64,000 nt of DNA from positions 1 through 64,000 of the IMG/VR virus record IMGVR_UViG_3300017971_002536; one strand, given 5' to 3'. The stretch comes from a virus. This document shows, one piece after another, positions 35,164 to 45,060 of this stretch. Positions within the stretch are counted from its first letter, which is position 1. Each line of letters starts with the position of its first letter. Under the pieces are notes generated by a model, which worked only from the letters and a program-made list of their open reading frames with translations, searched no databases and had not been told where the DNA came from. The position numbers and the translations under genes were made by a program.

Positions 35164-37734
35164 TTATAGTTCAAAAAATTTATTTATTTTCTTTTGTTCA
35201 AATGAAGGCATTAACCATTCTAACGCAACATAAAAATCTTGTAATTTTGATTCTAATACCTTACTAAACATTTTATTCCTATCAACGTATGTTTCTATGA
35301 AGTTTACTATTTCAGGTGGATCATCATAACCTTTGAAAGCGATAGCATCCATCCCAAAACCATTTTCTTTCAAATATAACCATTTAACTTTTTCACTTGA
35401 CGCAATCGGTGGAAATTTTTTCTCTAACTTATAATATAATAGAAGTTCATTATAACATATAGCAGCTTTAACGTGTGCTGGAGTTCCTTTCACCCAATTA
35501 CCAAAAGGTTTATAACCATCTTTAATATTTAAACTACCGTTTGTTGATAAAGTTCCAAATTTATCTAAATTATGTACGGAAGTTGGCGTGGCTATATCTT
35601 CAGGCGTCACTGTCTTAACCATATTTTTAAACTCAACTATTTTACTATCTATACTTTCTTGTGTTTCGCCTTTTAAAATGTCTGTCAAAATCTCCTTGAG
35701 AAATGTCTTGAACGCAACAGGAAATGATGATCGTTTTACATCTAATCCCGTATACGCCATGTTGTCCTTTGGAACACCATTCTTATTTACAATCCAAAGC
35801 GCATAACGTTTTTTCGTTGTCCAAAATCCAGCTTGCGCAATCACTTCTTGTTTCAACTCAAACTTGTGTTCGTCTATATTTAAAAACTTCTTTCCATAAT
35901 AATCAAATGTTCCATTCATATAATCTTGAACTTCAGCAGTTATTCTTAAAATCGCTGACGACATTTGTTCAGGATCATTTATATCTACATCAGGATATTG
36001 TTTTTCAACTAATGGTTTGGCAGGAAAGAATACAGAATCAGTATCAATGTAAATACAATAATCTTTATCCTTTTCGCCAGTTATTTGATTGTAATAAAAA
36101 TTTCCTATCTTCTCAGTATATTGAATAAGATTAACTCCAGTAGTTGTTACCGCTTCCGCATTATCAATATCATAAAATCTAAATATTGGAAGTCCTAACA
36201 CTCCATATACTGAGTTTAACATAACCTTGGCTATTGTTCTACGTTGAGCATAATACTTTTCTTTTTCCTTGTTGCCTTTATTCCCATATTGAGTTTGTAA
36301 CTTATCAAAATTATCCTTGTCTTTGAACCATTCCTCTAAAATCTCAGGTATAATCCCTTTTTTGTCCACTCTATACATAACTCCATTCGCGGAAATGGCT
36401 AAACTATTCTCCCTCAAAATTTTGTCTAAATCATTACCATCCGCGTAAATATGATCACCTAAAAATTTTCCCTCATACTTTACATTCTTATCACTTATAT
36501 GTCTTTCAGCTTTCCAGCCTTCAATCTTACCAACTTTTGTTTCGGGTGAAATGTTCAAACTCATAACAATCGACGGATACAATGAAGTAAAATCTAAATC
36601 GTATATCCATTCATGACGACCTGTAAATGGTTCTTTTACATACGCACCACTAAACTTGTCCTCAGAATCCATGTGTTTTCTGTTTTCGGGATTCTTGTTT
36701 GGAGCAACTAAGTTCTTCCTTTTCATGTATGTCAACATCGCTCCCTCAATCCATCTACTTGAGAAAAATACATCTTCATATGGTACATGACCTTTATGAG
36801 CAATACCTTGTAACAAATCAATAAAGTTTAACTTTTGATCCAACTTTACAACCAACTTTGTATCAACTAAATTGTATTCAATAAACTTGTCTATATCGTC
36901 TCTCTTTAAATTATCTAAACTACCATCATATTTTATTTTTCCCTCGCCTAACTCATGACGAGAGACAGCGTCCAAGGCGTATGACGGTAACGCGGTGTAA
37001 GTGAACATCTTATACATAGCCAGATAATCTAATGAACTTACCCCAGCTATAAAATATCTCCCACGTCTCTCAAAATATTTTACTATGCCTAAAGGTGAAA
37101 GCCGTTTCGCCTCATAATCACCTAATACCCTTTTTAATCTCGCATATAAATAAGGAACGTCAAATCCATCTACATTCCATCCTGTAATAATTGTTGGATT
37201 TATCTCACTCCATTTATTTATGAACGCTGTTAGTAAATCTTCCTCTTTTGAAAATGGTATCGTTTCTTCATTTCCATGTCTCATTTGTTCCACAACTTTA
37301 TCTTCGTCTAAAACATATACATAATATTCATCAGTCTTTTGATCATAGAATGAAACAGATGTTATCTTATTATATGCTTTTTTGATGTCAGGTAACCCGT
37401 CCGTAACTTCAACTTCAATATCGAAGAACAATACCGTATGATCTTTTGAAATGTCGTCACTATCAGTATAAAGATCAACCAAAACCCTTGTTTCAACAGG
37501 AACATCAGATTCAAATATCTTACCACCGTCTACATCCCATTTAGCCCAACTTGTGACCTTACTAACCTTGTCGCCATAAATACTTCTTTTATCACCTTCT
37601 GAATCTAACCGGTACGCATAATTTTCAAAATCATATGTATCATAACCGCGTTTATCATCCCAAATGTGAACTATCGTTTTATTCCCGTCAAATACATCGC
37701 CTCGAATTCTTTCAATATACAAATTTTGATACAT
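35164..37734 (-). CDS. 43: replicative DNA polymerase, family B, gp43-like
   Basis: 856 residues (T4 gp43 is 898). The 3'-5' exonuclease begins at FFDIEVE (residues 103-109). Polymerase motifs are DLDFTSLYPSI (A), KVMLNSVYGVLG (B) and YIDTDSVF (C, catalytic DTD). The C-terminus ends QKKINKFFEL: residues 847-854 are a perfect QxxIxxFF PIP box, so it should dock on the gp45 clamp. It is the main replicase and is contiguous with gp45, gp44 and gp62. Confidence 0.97.
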   Translation of the reverse strand: MYQNLYIERIRGDVFDGNKTIVHIWDDKRGYDTYDFENYAYRLDSEGDKRSIYGDKVSKVTSWAKWDVDGGKIFESDVPVETRVLVDLYTDSDDISKDHTVLFFDIEVEVTDGLPDIKKAYNKITSVSFYDQKTDEYYVYVLDEDKVVEQMRHGNEETIPFSKEEDLLTAFINKWSEINPTIITGWNVDGFDVPYLYARLKRVLGDYEAKRLSPLGIVKYFERRGRYFIAGVSSLDYLAMYKMFTYTALPSYALDAVSRHELGEGKIKYDGSLDNLKRDDIDKFIEYNLVDTKLVVKLDQKLNFIDLLQGIAHKGHVPYEDVFFSSRWIEGAMLTYMKRKNLVAPNKNPENRKHMDSEDKFSGAYVKEPFTGRHEWIYDLDFTSLYPSIVMSLNISPETKVGKIEGWKAERHISDKNVKYEGKFLGDHIYADGNDLDKILRENSLAISANGVMYRVDKKGIIPEILEEWFKDKDNFDKLQTQYGNKGNKEKEKYYAQRRTIAKVMLNSVYGVLGLPIFRFYDIDNAEAVTTTGVNLIQYTEKIGNFYYNQITGEKDKDYCIYIDTDSVFFPAKPLVEKQYPDVDINDPEQMSSAILRITAEVQDYMNGTFDYYGKKFLNIDEHKFELKQEVIAQAGFWTTKKRYALWIVNKNGVPKDNMAYTGLDVKRSSFPVAFKTFLKEILTDILKGETQESIDSKIVEFKNMVKTVTPEDIATPTSVHNLDKFGTLSTNGSLNIKDGYKPFGNWVKGTPAHVKAAICYNELLLYYKLEKKFPPIASSEKVKWLYLKENGFGMDAIAFKGYDDPPEIVNFIETYVDRNKMFSKVLESKLQDFYVALEWLMPSFEQKKINKFFEL

Positions 37735-37744
37735 TCATTTTCTC

Positions 37745-38632
37745 CTAAAATCTTATCTCTTTTTTCTCTATTATATCTCTTAAATAAAGTCCATATTCAT
37801 TATTATATTGTAATGATAATTTACGTAATTGATCTTCATTAATATAACCCATTCGATAGGCGACTTCCTCAATACATCCTATTTTCAAACCTTGTCTTTC
37901 TTCCATCATTCTTATAAAATTACTTGAATCATTCAATGAATCTTGTGTACCAGTATCTAACCACGTAAAACCACGACCCATAACCTCAACATTTAATTTA
38001 TTCATTTGTAAATATATTTTGTTAATGTCCGTAATCTCAAGTTCCGCTCGACCAGACGGTCGAAGTCCTTTAGCATACTCAATAACATCATTATCATAAA
38101 AATATAATCCCGTCACCGCATAGTTGGATTTTGGTTCATTTGGTTTTTCTTCTAATGATTTCGCCTTTCCATATAAATCAAACTCAACTACTCCATATCT
38201 CTCAGGATCTTTTACATAATAACCAAATACTGTAGCTCCTTCGTTACGAGCATTCGCACGTGATAATAGAGCAACTAAATCATGACCATAAAATATGTTG
38301 TCGCCAAGTATCAAACAACAATCATCGTCACCTATAAATTCCTCTCCAATTATGAAGGCTTCGGCAATACCATTTGGTTTATCTTGTACTATATGTCTAA
38401 TGTATATTCCTAAATCATATCCATTCCATAATAAATCTTTGTATAAAGGAGCATCCCTCTCAGTTGTTATGAGTAATATTTCCTTGATTCCTGCTAACAT
38501 CAATGTAGATAATGGATAATACACCATCGGTTTATCATATACCGGTATGATTTGTTTACTTATTGATTTTGTCGCCGGATGGAGGCGAGTCCCAGCTCCA
38601 CCGGCTAAAATAATACCTTTTCTATTTATCAT
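37745..38632 (-). CDS. rmlA: glucose-1-phosphate thymidylyltransferase
   Basis: 295 residues, standard RmlA/RfbA length. [22 protein letters not shown] is the nucleotide-binding signature (GGxGTRLxPxTxxxxKQ), with [12 protein letters not shown] and EEKPNEPKS sugar-binding segments. It makes dTDP-glucose from dTTP and glucose-1-phosphate, feeding RmlB at 21.3 kb. Its position between DNA polymerase and a possible clamp-binding glycosyltransferase is unusual and suggests the sugar may be used on DNA. Confidence 0.95.
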   Translation of the reverse strand: MINRKGIILAGGAGTRLHPATKSISKQIIPVYDKPMVYYPLSTLMLAGIKEILLITTERDAPLYKDLLWNGYDLGIYIRHIVQDKPNGIAEAFIIGEEFIGDDDCCLILGDNIFYGHDLVALLSRANARNEGATVFGYYVKDPERYGVVEFDLYGKAKSLEEKPNEPKSNYAVTGLYFYDNDVIEYAKGLRPSGRAELEITDINKIYLQMNKLNVEVMGRGFTWLDTGTQDSLNDSSNFIRMMEERQGLKIGCIEEVAYRMGYINEDQLRKLSLQYNNEYGLYLRDIIEKKEIRF

Positions 38633-38641
38633 AACTCTCTC

Positions 38642-40147
38642 CTAAAAAAATTTGTTCTTACTCACTTTAACAAATTTTGGATCACGTTTCGGCTCACTTG
38701 CGTGGCTTCGATCAATCCATTTTGAATCATTCAATAACAATTCTATTTTCTCTACCACTTCCTCAGGTATCGAAAGTTTGACATCGGGATCATTTGGATC
38801 ATCCATTGCTCCCATCATTAAACACCACTTTCTAAGATGTTCCCACGAATTTGACAAATGTAAATCTCGATGTGTATTATGTAAAATGTTCTTTTTATAT
38901 CCATTATCATTCATTATGTGCCATAACCATTCTCGACCATATAAACGTTGTCCATCTTGTGAATGCGGTTCTTGTTTACGGCGACCTTCATATTTATCAA
39001 TAGCTTCTAACATCGCACCATGTAAATTAAACATAAAATTATCTTCATGTGGTGGCAATCCCCACTCAAAAGATTCAGGTAATTCTTTCAACTTCTTTAA
39101 AAATTCATCTTTTGTTTTGAAATAAAATGGATAATCTTTTCCAACTACTTCATCCATCATTGGATGATAATACGTTAATGATGGGCGACTCAAGGCGATC
39201 CCGTCTTGAACCGATAAATTCCACGTTCCATATGAATCTACAAAACATAATGTAGCATATGACTTCTCAACAAGATATTGATATTCTGCTCCACTTGGAA
39301 GATTTTGTACACGCATCCACTTTGGAGCTGGTTGTCCGGCTCTCGGTTTCTTCGCATCTTCATCAGTTACCCAAACAAGATACTCGTCTCTATCTAAATC
39401 TTTTGTGTAATCGATTAATCTTTTGATACCAGTTGTCGTATTCCAACGATGATTAAACAATAAGATTTTCTTGTCAGGAAGTGGAACAGGTTTTGACTTC
39501 TTTGTTGTTCCTATAAATCCACCTGCAAGAGGCATATACGTGATCTTTTCCCTTATCTTTTCATCTATGATTTCGCCAGTGATTCTTGGACGTTTTGGCG
39601 ACCAATTTGACTTGATGTAATCCAATGACGCATTACAATGAAAAAATGTCTTAGCAGATAAATCTATCGCTTCTATCTGTCTCCAAAATCCATCGGTGTA
39701 CGTCTCACTCGGTTTTGAAGCTGGTGAATCTACCCAGTGAAAAAATAAAAACGTGTTTACTGACGTTCCCATTCGATCACTCAATAAACCACTTATTACA
39801 TTATAAAATAACTCAGGTTGATGTAAAAATACAAAATCTAAATCATGTTTTCGCCAATCAAAATACTTTCTCAAAGCTTTATAATCAAAAAATCCACGAT
39901 TTGCTAAAACAGAAATGGGATACGGGAAATGAATCCAAGTTATATTGTCTTGTTGTACCACATCTTCAACTGTATTATTCGGTGGTACTAATACATAATG
40001 GTGACAATCAGGTAAAAACTTGATCGTCTTATACATAACTTTCCAATTTGAATCTCCATGATGTAACCACTTTGTCGCATTCCATCTAACTGGCGACATC
40101 ACATGAAGTATCCGTCGTCCATATAATTTTTTTCCTACTTCATCCAT
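38642..40147 (-). CDS. GT-B glycosyltransferase-like protein with C-terminal NKFF tail
   Basis: 501 residues, paralogue of the 30397-31827 product (same ordered motifs, including LPDKKILLFNHRWN and YPFYFKTKDEFLKKL). The C-terminus VSKNKFF (residues 495-501) resembles the PIP-like end of the DNA polymerase encoded 0.9 kb away. GT-B fold is inferred from the two-half layout and the TWNLSVQDG segment in the donor domain. It is a candidate for glycosylating replicating DNA; a virion glycan target cannot be excluded. Confidence 0.7.
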   Translation of the reverse strand: MDEVGKKLYGRRILHVMSPVRWNATKWLHHGDSNWKVMYKTIKFLPDCHHYVLVPPNNTVEDVVQQDNITWIHFPYPISVLANRGFFDYKALRKYFDWRKHDLDFVFLHQPELFYNVISGLLSDRMGTSVNTFLFFHWVDSPASKPSETYTDGFWRQIEAIDLSAKTFFHCNASLDYIKSNWSPKRPRITGEIIDEKIREKITYMPLAGGFIGTTKKSKPVPLPDKKILLFNHRWNTTTGIKRLIDYTKDLDRDEYLVWVTDEDAKKPRAGQPAPKWMRVQNLPSGAEYQYLVEKSYATLCFVDSYGTWNLSVQDGIALSRPSLTYYHPMMDEVVGKDYPFYFKTKDEFLKKLKELPESFEWGLPPHEDNFMFNLHGAMLEAIDKYEGRRKQEPHSQDGQRLYGREWLWHIMNDNGYKKNILHNTHRDLHLSNSWEHLRKWCLMMGAMDDPNDPDVKLSIPEEVVEKIELLLNDSKWIDRSHASEPKRDPKFVKVSKNKFF

Positions 40148-41171
40148 TTAAATTCTCCATTAATTTTTCTAACCATATTTCAGGTGAATACATTTGTTTA
40201 ACTATTTTTTGTTGTTTTTCAACAATCTTTATCTTTTCATCTTCGTTTTCCATATAATAATTTAGTTTGTCGCCCAACTCGTCTAAATCATCATATAATA
40301 ACTCGTCAATCATATACTCTTGATAACAAGTTTTGTCGTTTCTTGGACACAAATAACATAATCCGGCGAAAATTCCCTCTATAACACCATATCCAAATGT
40401 ATCATGTTCTGCAAATGAAATCCCAAATCCACAATTTTTGAGATTTTGCTGATATAACGCTTCGTTGTTTTTTGTATCAACATATCTCGTTCCATATTTC
40501 ATAGGGAAATGACTTCCGTAACCTGATGGAAGTGTGAAAGGTAAACTCCATAAAATCTTTTGTCTCAATTCTTTTGGTAACTTATCCGCATACTCAGGAT
40601 TCTTTGACTTGTCTAATCGATGATTGTATATGATTGAATCACTTTTTCGAGGCGACCACATTTCTTGAAATACCGGAAGTCCTATCGTTTTTGTTGGATA
40701 TGGTAATACTTCGTCAAACCAAAATGTAGCTGAAAATATCTTTGTAAACTTCGTTGAATTTCGTACCTCAATTTCTTGATTTCTTTTTCGTTCTTCGTCG
40801 GTGATTCTTCTATTTCCGGGTTCGGTATCTAAAAATGATGATCCATGTATAAAACCATAAAACTCAACATAATCCGAAAATTGATCCATTACTTGAAATT
40901 CAAAATCGCCTACGTTTGTAAAAAATACTTTCGTAAACTTTCCTTCTCTAAGAAATTCTTCAAATTCTTTAATGTACATATCTTGTGAAACCCTTGACTT
41001 TTCCCACGATCCAAAAATAAAAGGTTTTTTACTTACGAATACCCTACTAAGAAAATTTGATAAATCTCTCGACCACTTTACTTCATAAAAATGTGGTATC
41101 AATAATACATCTTTTCTTACATAATCTTTTGTGAATTCATATGGATCATCTATATCAAAAAATTTACTCAT
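40140..41171 (-). CDS. putative glycosyltransferase (GT-B-like)
   Basis: 343 residues. KNCGFGISFAEHDTFGYGVIEGIFAGLCYLC resembles the donor-binding region of GT-B enzymes (Glu near the end of EGIFAG). The N-terminus reads MSKFFDIDD, echoing the KFF tails of the neighbouring transferase and polymerase. Donor and acceptor unknown. It overlaps the NKFF-tailed transferase by eight bases and the PLOD-like gene by ATGA. Confidence 0.6.
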   Translation of the reverse strand: MSKFFDIDDPYEFTKDYVRKDVLLIPHFYEVKWSRDLSNFLSRVFVSKKPFIFGSWEKSRVSQDMYIKEFEEFLREGKFTKVFFTNVGDFEFQVMDQFSDYVEFYGFIHGSSFLDTEPGNRRITDEERKRNQEIEVRNSTKFTKIFSATFWFDEVLPYPTKTIGLPVFQEMWSPRKSDSIIYNHRLDKSKNPEYADKLPKELRQKILWSLPFTLPSGYGSHFPMKYGTRYVDTKNNEALYQQNLKNCGFGISFAEHDTFGYGVIEGIFAGLCYLCPRNDKTCYQEYMIDELLYDDLDELGDKLNYYMENEDEKIKIVEKQQKIVKQMYSPEIWLEKLMENLNG

Positions 41172-41989
41172 AACATTTTCCCTAATTGACTTAAAAACCT
41201 CGGCCCACCTGGGCTGTGGAATATTGATGGTTGTGTATTATATAACTCATTTGTAACCTTTTTGTTCCTAAAATCAAAAATTAAATCGAATAATGTCGTG
41301 TGATGCTCAACAAACCTGCCAAACCGGGTTGCTAATTGTACGTTTTGGAATACTTTGTTTTCATAATCAATCTTTATTCCATACTTCCCACTCAAAAATA
41401 ATAAATGGAAAATAACTTGATCATGATACTCAGGTCGTTTTCCCGATAATAAGTTTCCATTTACTTTACTTGAAAATTTACCATCTTCATCTAAGTCTTT
41501 CGCCAGTTGGGCGAATAACTCGTTGTCCTTGTTCACTAACCTTTCTCTCATTTCTACCTGAGCATCAAACAATACATTCAAATCACTTACATAACCCATG
41601 TACATTCCACCATTTAAATAACGACCCTTGTAACCATGATCAGGAAATTTGTTGCCTAAACTATACCAAGCTGGAATACAAAAAATCTCGGAACTCCACA
41701 AAATACGTGTGTCATATTCTAAAAACTTTTTGATAATATTGTCAGGATAATCTAAAATGATCGTGTCACGAAAATCCATTATCACAACCAAATCACTATC
41801 ATCAAATCGCTGGAACGCTTTTCGGTACTCGTGTACTCGATTCCCAAAACTAAACTCGCCCATGTTTTGACCTAAAATATGTAAATCTAATCCAAACTTC
41901 TCACAACTTTCTAATAATGATCCACCAGCTAATTTTCCGACATATGTATGAATAGGCTCAGTTTCTACTGAACATACGTGTAACTTCAT
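41168..41989 (-). CDS. PLOD/procollagen-type glycosyltransferase
   Basis: 273 residues. VVIMDFRDTIIL contains the DxxD metal site, RYLNGGMYMGYVSDL and EYHDQVIFHLLF are the sugar-binding helices, and IFHSPGG is the C-terminal His-Gly motif, all typical of the glycosyltransferase domain of lysyl hydroxylases (PLOD). Related domains occur in large viruses. It may glycosylate protein, glycan or DNA; the target is unknown. Confidence 0.75.
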   Translation of the reverse strand: MKLHVCSVETEPIHTYVGKLAGGSLLESCEKFGLDLHILGQNMGEFSFGNRVHEYRKAFQRFDDSDLVVIMDFRDTIILDYPDNIIKKFLEYDTRILWSSEIFCIPAWYSLGNKFPDHGYKGRYLNGGMYMGYVSDLNVLFDAQVEMRERLVNKDNELFAQLAKDLDEDGKFSSKVNGNLLSGKRPEYHDQVIFHLLFLSGKYGIKIDYENKVFQNVQLATRFGRFVEHHTTLFDLIFDFRNKKVTNELYNTQPSIFHSPGGPRFLSQLGKML

Positions 41990-42330
41990 ATAATTTCCTT
42001 TGGAATTAATATAGATTTTTCCTTAGTCTTTACATAGATTTGTGAAACCACATTTAAAACTGATCTCATACCCATTTTGTTTGTCTCGTAAATCAAAACA
42101 TTTTCTTTCAGGGACGCTTCCTGAATGTCTTGTGGATAATCCTTCATACATGGTATAATGATAACAAGAGTTTTGTTGTATATTTTTAATAGATTAGCAA
42201 TATTCGTAAAGAAAGTGTCGCCCTTGTTTCCAAAGGCGACAAACCTCTCACAATCCTTGTTCTCTACAATAAACTTGTCTAACTCTCGATTCACATAACT
42301 TATTTCTTCATAATCAAAAAACTTTTTCAT
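41986..42330 (-). CDS. small protein of unknown function
   Basis: 114 residues, beginning MKKFFDYEEIS (another KFF-containing terminus). The middle (ERFVAFGNKGDTFFTNIA, TLVIIIPCMKDYP) looks like a Rossmann-type strand-loop arrangement but no family is recognised. It is coupled by ATGA to the PLOD-like transferase, hinting at a shared process. Confidence 0.55.
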   Translation of the reverse strand: MKKFFDYEEISYVNRELDKFIVENKDCERFVAFGNKGDTFFTNIANLLKIYNKTLVIIIPCMKDYPQDIQEASLKENVLIYETNKMGMRSVLNVVSQIYVKTKEKSILIPKEII

Positions 42331-42363
42331 ACATATTATACTCTCTCAATACAAATAAGTTCC

Positions 42364-42849
42364 CTAATTTCCTGTTGAACCAAATCCACCTGCACCTCTG
42401 TCAGTATCGTCTAATTCGTCAACTTCCACTATTGTTGGCGTCACAACAGGACAAATAACCATTTGCGCAATCCTATCACCTTTTTTAAATTTAAAATCTA
42501 TTGTTGATTCATTTCTAAGAATTACTTTTATCTCTCCACGATAATCATTGTCTACCGTTCCCGGTGTATTTACTATCGTTATTGATCGTTTAGCAGCTAA
42601 ACCACTTCTCGGGCGAATTTGTGCTTCCCACGTAATTTTTTGTCTAAAATCTACTCCAAGTTCATAAGGATATACATTTGTCTCTAAAGGTTTCGGTAAT
42701 TGAATAGCAATACCGGTTCTAACCATTGATTGATCATTTGGATATACAATTCCATCCTCAAGAGCATATAAATCCATTCCAGAATCAGTAGGATTTGATC
42801 TTGTTGGTATAATAGCATCTTCGTGTAACTTCTTAATTTTCAGTTTCAT
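42364..42849 (-). CDS. dut: dUTP diphosphatase
   Basis: 161 residues with all five trimeric dUTPase motifs: DSGMDLYA (1), RPRSGLA (2), NTPGTVDNDYRGEI (3), KGDRIAQMV (4) and RGAGGFGSTG (5). It hydrolyses dUTP to dUMP and pyrophosphate, keeping uracil out of DNA and supplying dTMP synthesis. It overlaps the ribonucleotide reductase gene by 17 bases, forming a nucleotide-supply pair. Confidence 0.96.
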   Translation of the reverse strand: MKLKIKKLHEDAIIPTRSNPTDSGMDLYALEDGIVYPNDQSMVRTGIAIQLPKPLETNVYPYELGVDFRQKITWEAQIRPRSGLAAKRSITIVNTPGTVDNDYRGEIKVILRNESTIDFKFKKGDRIAQMVICPVVTPTIVEVDELDDTDRGAGGFGSTGN

Positions 42850-44875
42850 TTTCCACTCCTACTTTTATTTCTTCAATTTCAGTTGTCAACTCACAAACAT
42901 CATTGTTACAAAATTTATCAACTACTGCTTCGTGTTGTTCTACATTTGTAAAATCAAGTTTCTTTACTTTCTTTAGTTTCTCCTTATAATCTTCCTCACT
43001 AATTTCTTCGTAAGGCATTTGTGGATATGAACCACCATTGATTTTAGGTAAAAATGATATACCCTTGAGTTGATATTGAAAAAAGTTCAACGCATTAGCT
43101 ATATTTTTTCCCTCTTTATCAGGATCAAATGTTATCGTACAACTTACTTGATTGTCTGCCCAATGTCTCTGCATAAAGGCAGCTAACGAAAGTTGTTCCC
43201 ACATTGAAACCTCATTTATAGTCCGTATTCCCTCTCCAACATCAACAGGAAAATCGACCACTAATGAACTTGGATCACCAAATGCTTCTTCTATGTTATA
43301 TTTTGCTCTTTTCAATGGTTTTACTAATTTTGAGTTTTTTGCCAATCTCATTCGACGAATATAAAATCTCGATTCCGGATAATGTACTCCAGGTGTCGCT
43401 CCAGCTAACAGGGAAACTGTACCACTCGGTTTTACACTCGTTGTTTTTACTGATTTAGGGATTGCTAACCATTCACTATAAATTGTATCATAATCTTGTA
43501 TTGTATTATATCCCGTTTCTAACCATTGGCGAAGTGTCTCAATACCATTCTTTGTAATAAATTGAGCAACTCCACTCACTGAACAACCAATACGACGATT
43601 CCTTAACATTACTCGATTTGTTTCCGGCCAATGTGTTTGTCCAAGTGTTACTGTTTTACTATAAAGGTAGGCGTATTTGAGTGTCTTGAGATAATCTTCG
43701 AGGCTTTCGTGTCTCATTGGAAATGTTTCTACTAAGTTACATAACTCATATGATTCTAATGATTGTTCTACACAAGGATTTACACCTTTGGCACGAAAAT
43801 CCTTGTTGTCCATTCCATTCTTTATTCGTGAATACCCTTGTATATTCTCTAACCATACATATCCAGGTTCTCCGTTATGCCAGGTTCTATCAGCTGCTTT
43901 CGTGTAATCCATTCCTAATGTAGCATAAATACTATTGTTCGATGTCCAACCATATTCCGCACGTTCAGGATTTATATCATAATTTTTTAGATTCAAGTAT
44001 TCTTCATCATCAGCTTCGCCAATCGCAATCTCAGCGGTTCGGCGTACATTTCCTGCTACTACCGCTTTTCCAATGAAGTTCATTATATCAACTATCGCTC
44101 GTACCGTTATCGGCTTACCGACGAGTGGTTCTAAAACTTCTCGTATATTGTAATGTAATTTTACTAATGGATCAGGTCCTGACGAAACTCCACCGAAGCC
44201 ACGAATAGGCTCCCCAGGTCCTCTAACTAATGAAAAATCAAACAAGATGTCAGGTTGTCCAGTAAAATAAGCGTCTATCAACTTCCCAACACTCTCTACC
44301 CAACCCTCTCTTGTATCAGGTATTACAAATGTCTCAAAATCCTTTTCTTTATTTATACCCTTTATAACAATTTCGCCAGAACCCTTAGTGTCAAATCCAA
44401 CTCCCACACCAAGCATACTGGCGTCCATCAAAAATGTAAATGGTTTCGATAAATCGTGTTTCAAATCCTCAGTTGAAACAAAAGCGCAGTTATTTAACGC
44501 AGCAAATAACCCTTTTTCTTCCGTGATAGGCGTTCCCATCGCCCATAAACCTCTACCCGGCGGTAGAAATTTCATGTTGTACATTCGATCAAACATTTCT
44601 TTTGCTGAAGCTTGTGCTTTCCACTCATTCCAATATAAACGATTTCCCATGATCCACTTTTTCTGCATATTGTATGCTCCATTGACCACTCGGGCAACAG
44701 TCTCCCACCATTGCTCGTTTGTTCCATCGTCTTTTATCCGGGAATAAGTGCGCATATATACAAGATAACCCAAACCATTGAAACCAAATGGCGGGATTTC
44801 ATCTTTATATTTTTCAAGGAAAGCTTCAGACAGTGAGAAAGGCTTAAAATCATCCAAATATCTGTCTGTAGGCAT
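42833..44875 (-). CDS. nrdJ: class II (adenosylcobalamin-dependent) ribonucleotide reductase
   Basis: 680 residues, similar to monomeric class II triphosphate reductases. NNCAFVS and VSCTITF supply the redox cysteines, NPCVEQSLESYELCNL is the active-site Cys/Glu loop, and KPSGTVSLLAG the phosphate-binding loop. The C-terminal CNNDVCEL is the swinging cysteine pair used for reduction. It needs no oxygen but requires vitamin B12 from the host. A 185-base leader with a middle-type promoter lies upstream. Confidence 0.93.
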   Translation of the reverse strand: MPTDRYLDDFKPFSLSEAFLEKYKDEIPPFGFNGLGYLVYMRTYSRIKDDGTNEQWWETVARVVNGAYNMQKKWIMGNRLYWNEWKAQASAKEMFDRMYNMKFLPPGRGLWAMGTPITEEKGLFAALNNCAFVSTEDLKHDLSKPFTFLMDASMLGVGVGFDTKGSGEIVIKGINKEKDFETFVIPDTREGWVESVGKLIDAYFTGQPDILFDFSLVRGPGEPIRGFGGVSSGPDPLVKLHYNIREVLEPLVGKPITVRAIVDIMNFIGKAVVAGNVRRTAEIAIGEADDEEYLNLKNYDINPERAEYGWTSNNSIYATLGMDYTKAADRTWHNGEPGYVWLENIQGYSRIKNGMDNKDFRAKGVNPCVEQSLESYELCNLVETFPMRHESLEDYLKTLKYAYLYSKTVTLGQTHWPETNRVMLRNRRIGCSVSGVAQFITKNGIETLRQWLETGYNTIQDYDTIYSEWLAIPKSVKTTSVKPSGTVSLLAGATPGVHYPESRFYIRRMRLAKNSKLVKPLKRAKYNIEEAFGDPSSLVVDFPVDVGEGIRTINEVSMWEQLSLAAFMQRHWADNQVSCTITFDPDKEGKNIANALNFFQYQLKGISFLPKINGGSYPQMPYEEISEEDYKEKLKKVKKLDFTNVEQHEAVVDKFCNNDVCELTTEIEEIKVGVENETEN

Positions 44876-45008
44876 ACGTAGTTCTCCTTTAACATTAACT
44901 TTTCCGTGTGAATTTCTGTAAACTGTTTGAGGCTTTTATGATGTGTAGTAAATTTTTCTCAACCTCGCTTATATAAATATAGACGAAATTAAAAAACACA
45001 TATAAAGA

Positions 45009-45037
45009 ATTATACTATTTTGCTAAAGGAAAGTTCC
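45009..45037 (-). promoter_or_regulatory. candidate middle-type promoter for nrdJ-dut
   Basis: On the minus strand GGAACTTT (45030-45037) is followed after exactly 15 bases by TATAAT (45009-45014). The same arrangement, same spacing, is found before the gp32 gene at 57258-57286. The shared upstream box without a TTGACA element suggests an activator-assisted (MotA-like) middle promoter. The rest of the 185-base gap (44876-45060) is A+T-rich leader. Confidence 0.5.
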
Positions 45038-45060
45038 CTAATCGGTAGGTATTTTATTAA

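Noticed and set aside
38652-39125. Plus-strand 157-residue frame
   Set aside because: Antisense shadow of the NKFF-tailed glycosyltransferase; Ser/Cys-rich composition typical of reverse-frame translation.
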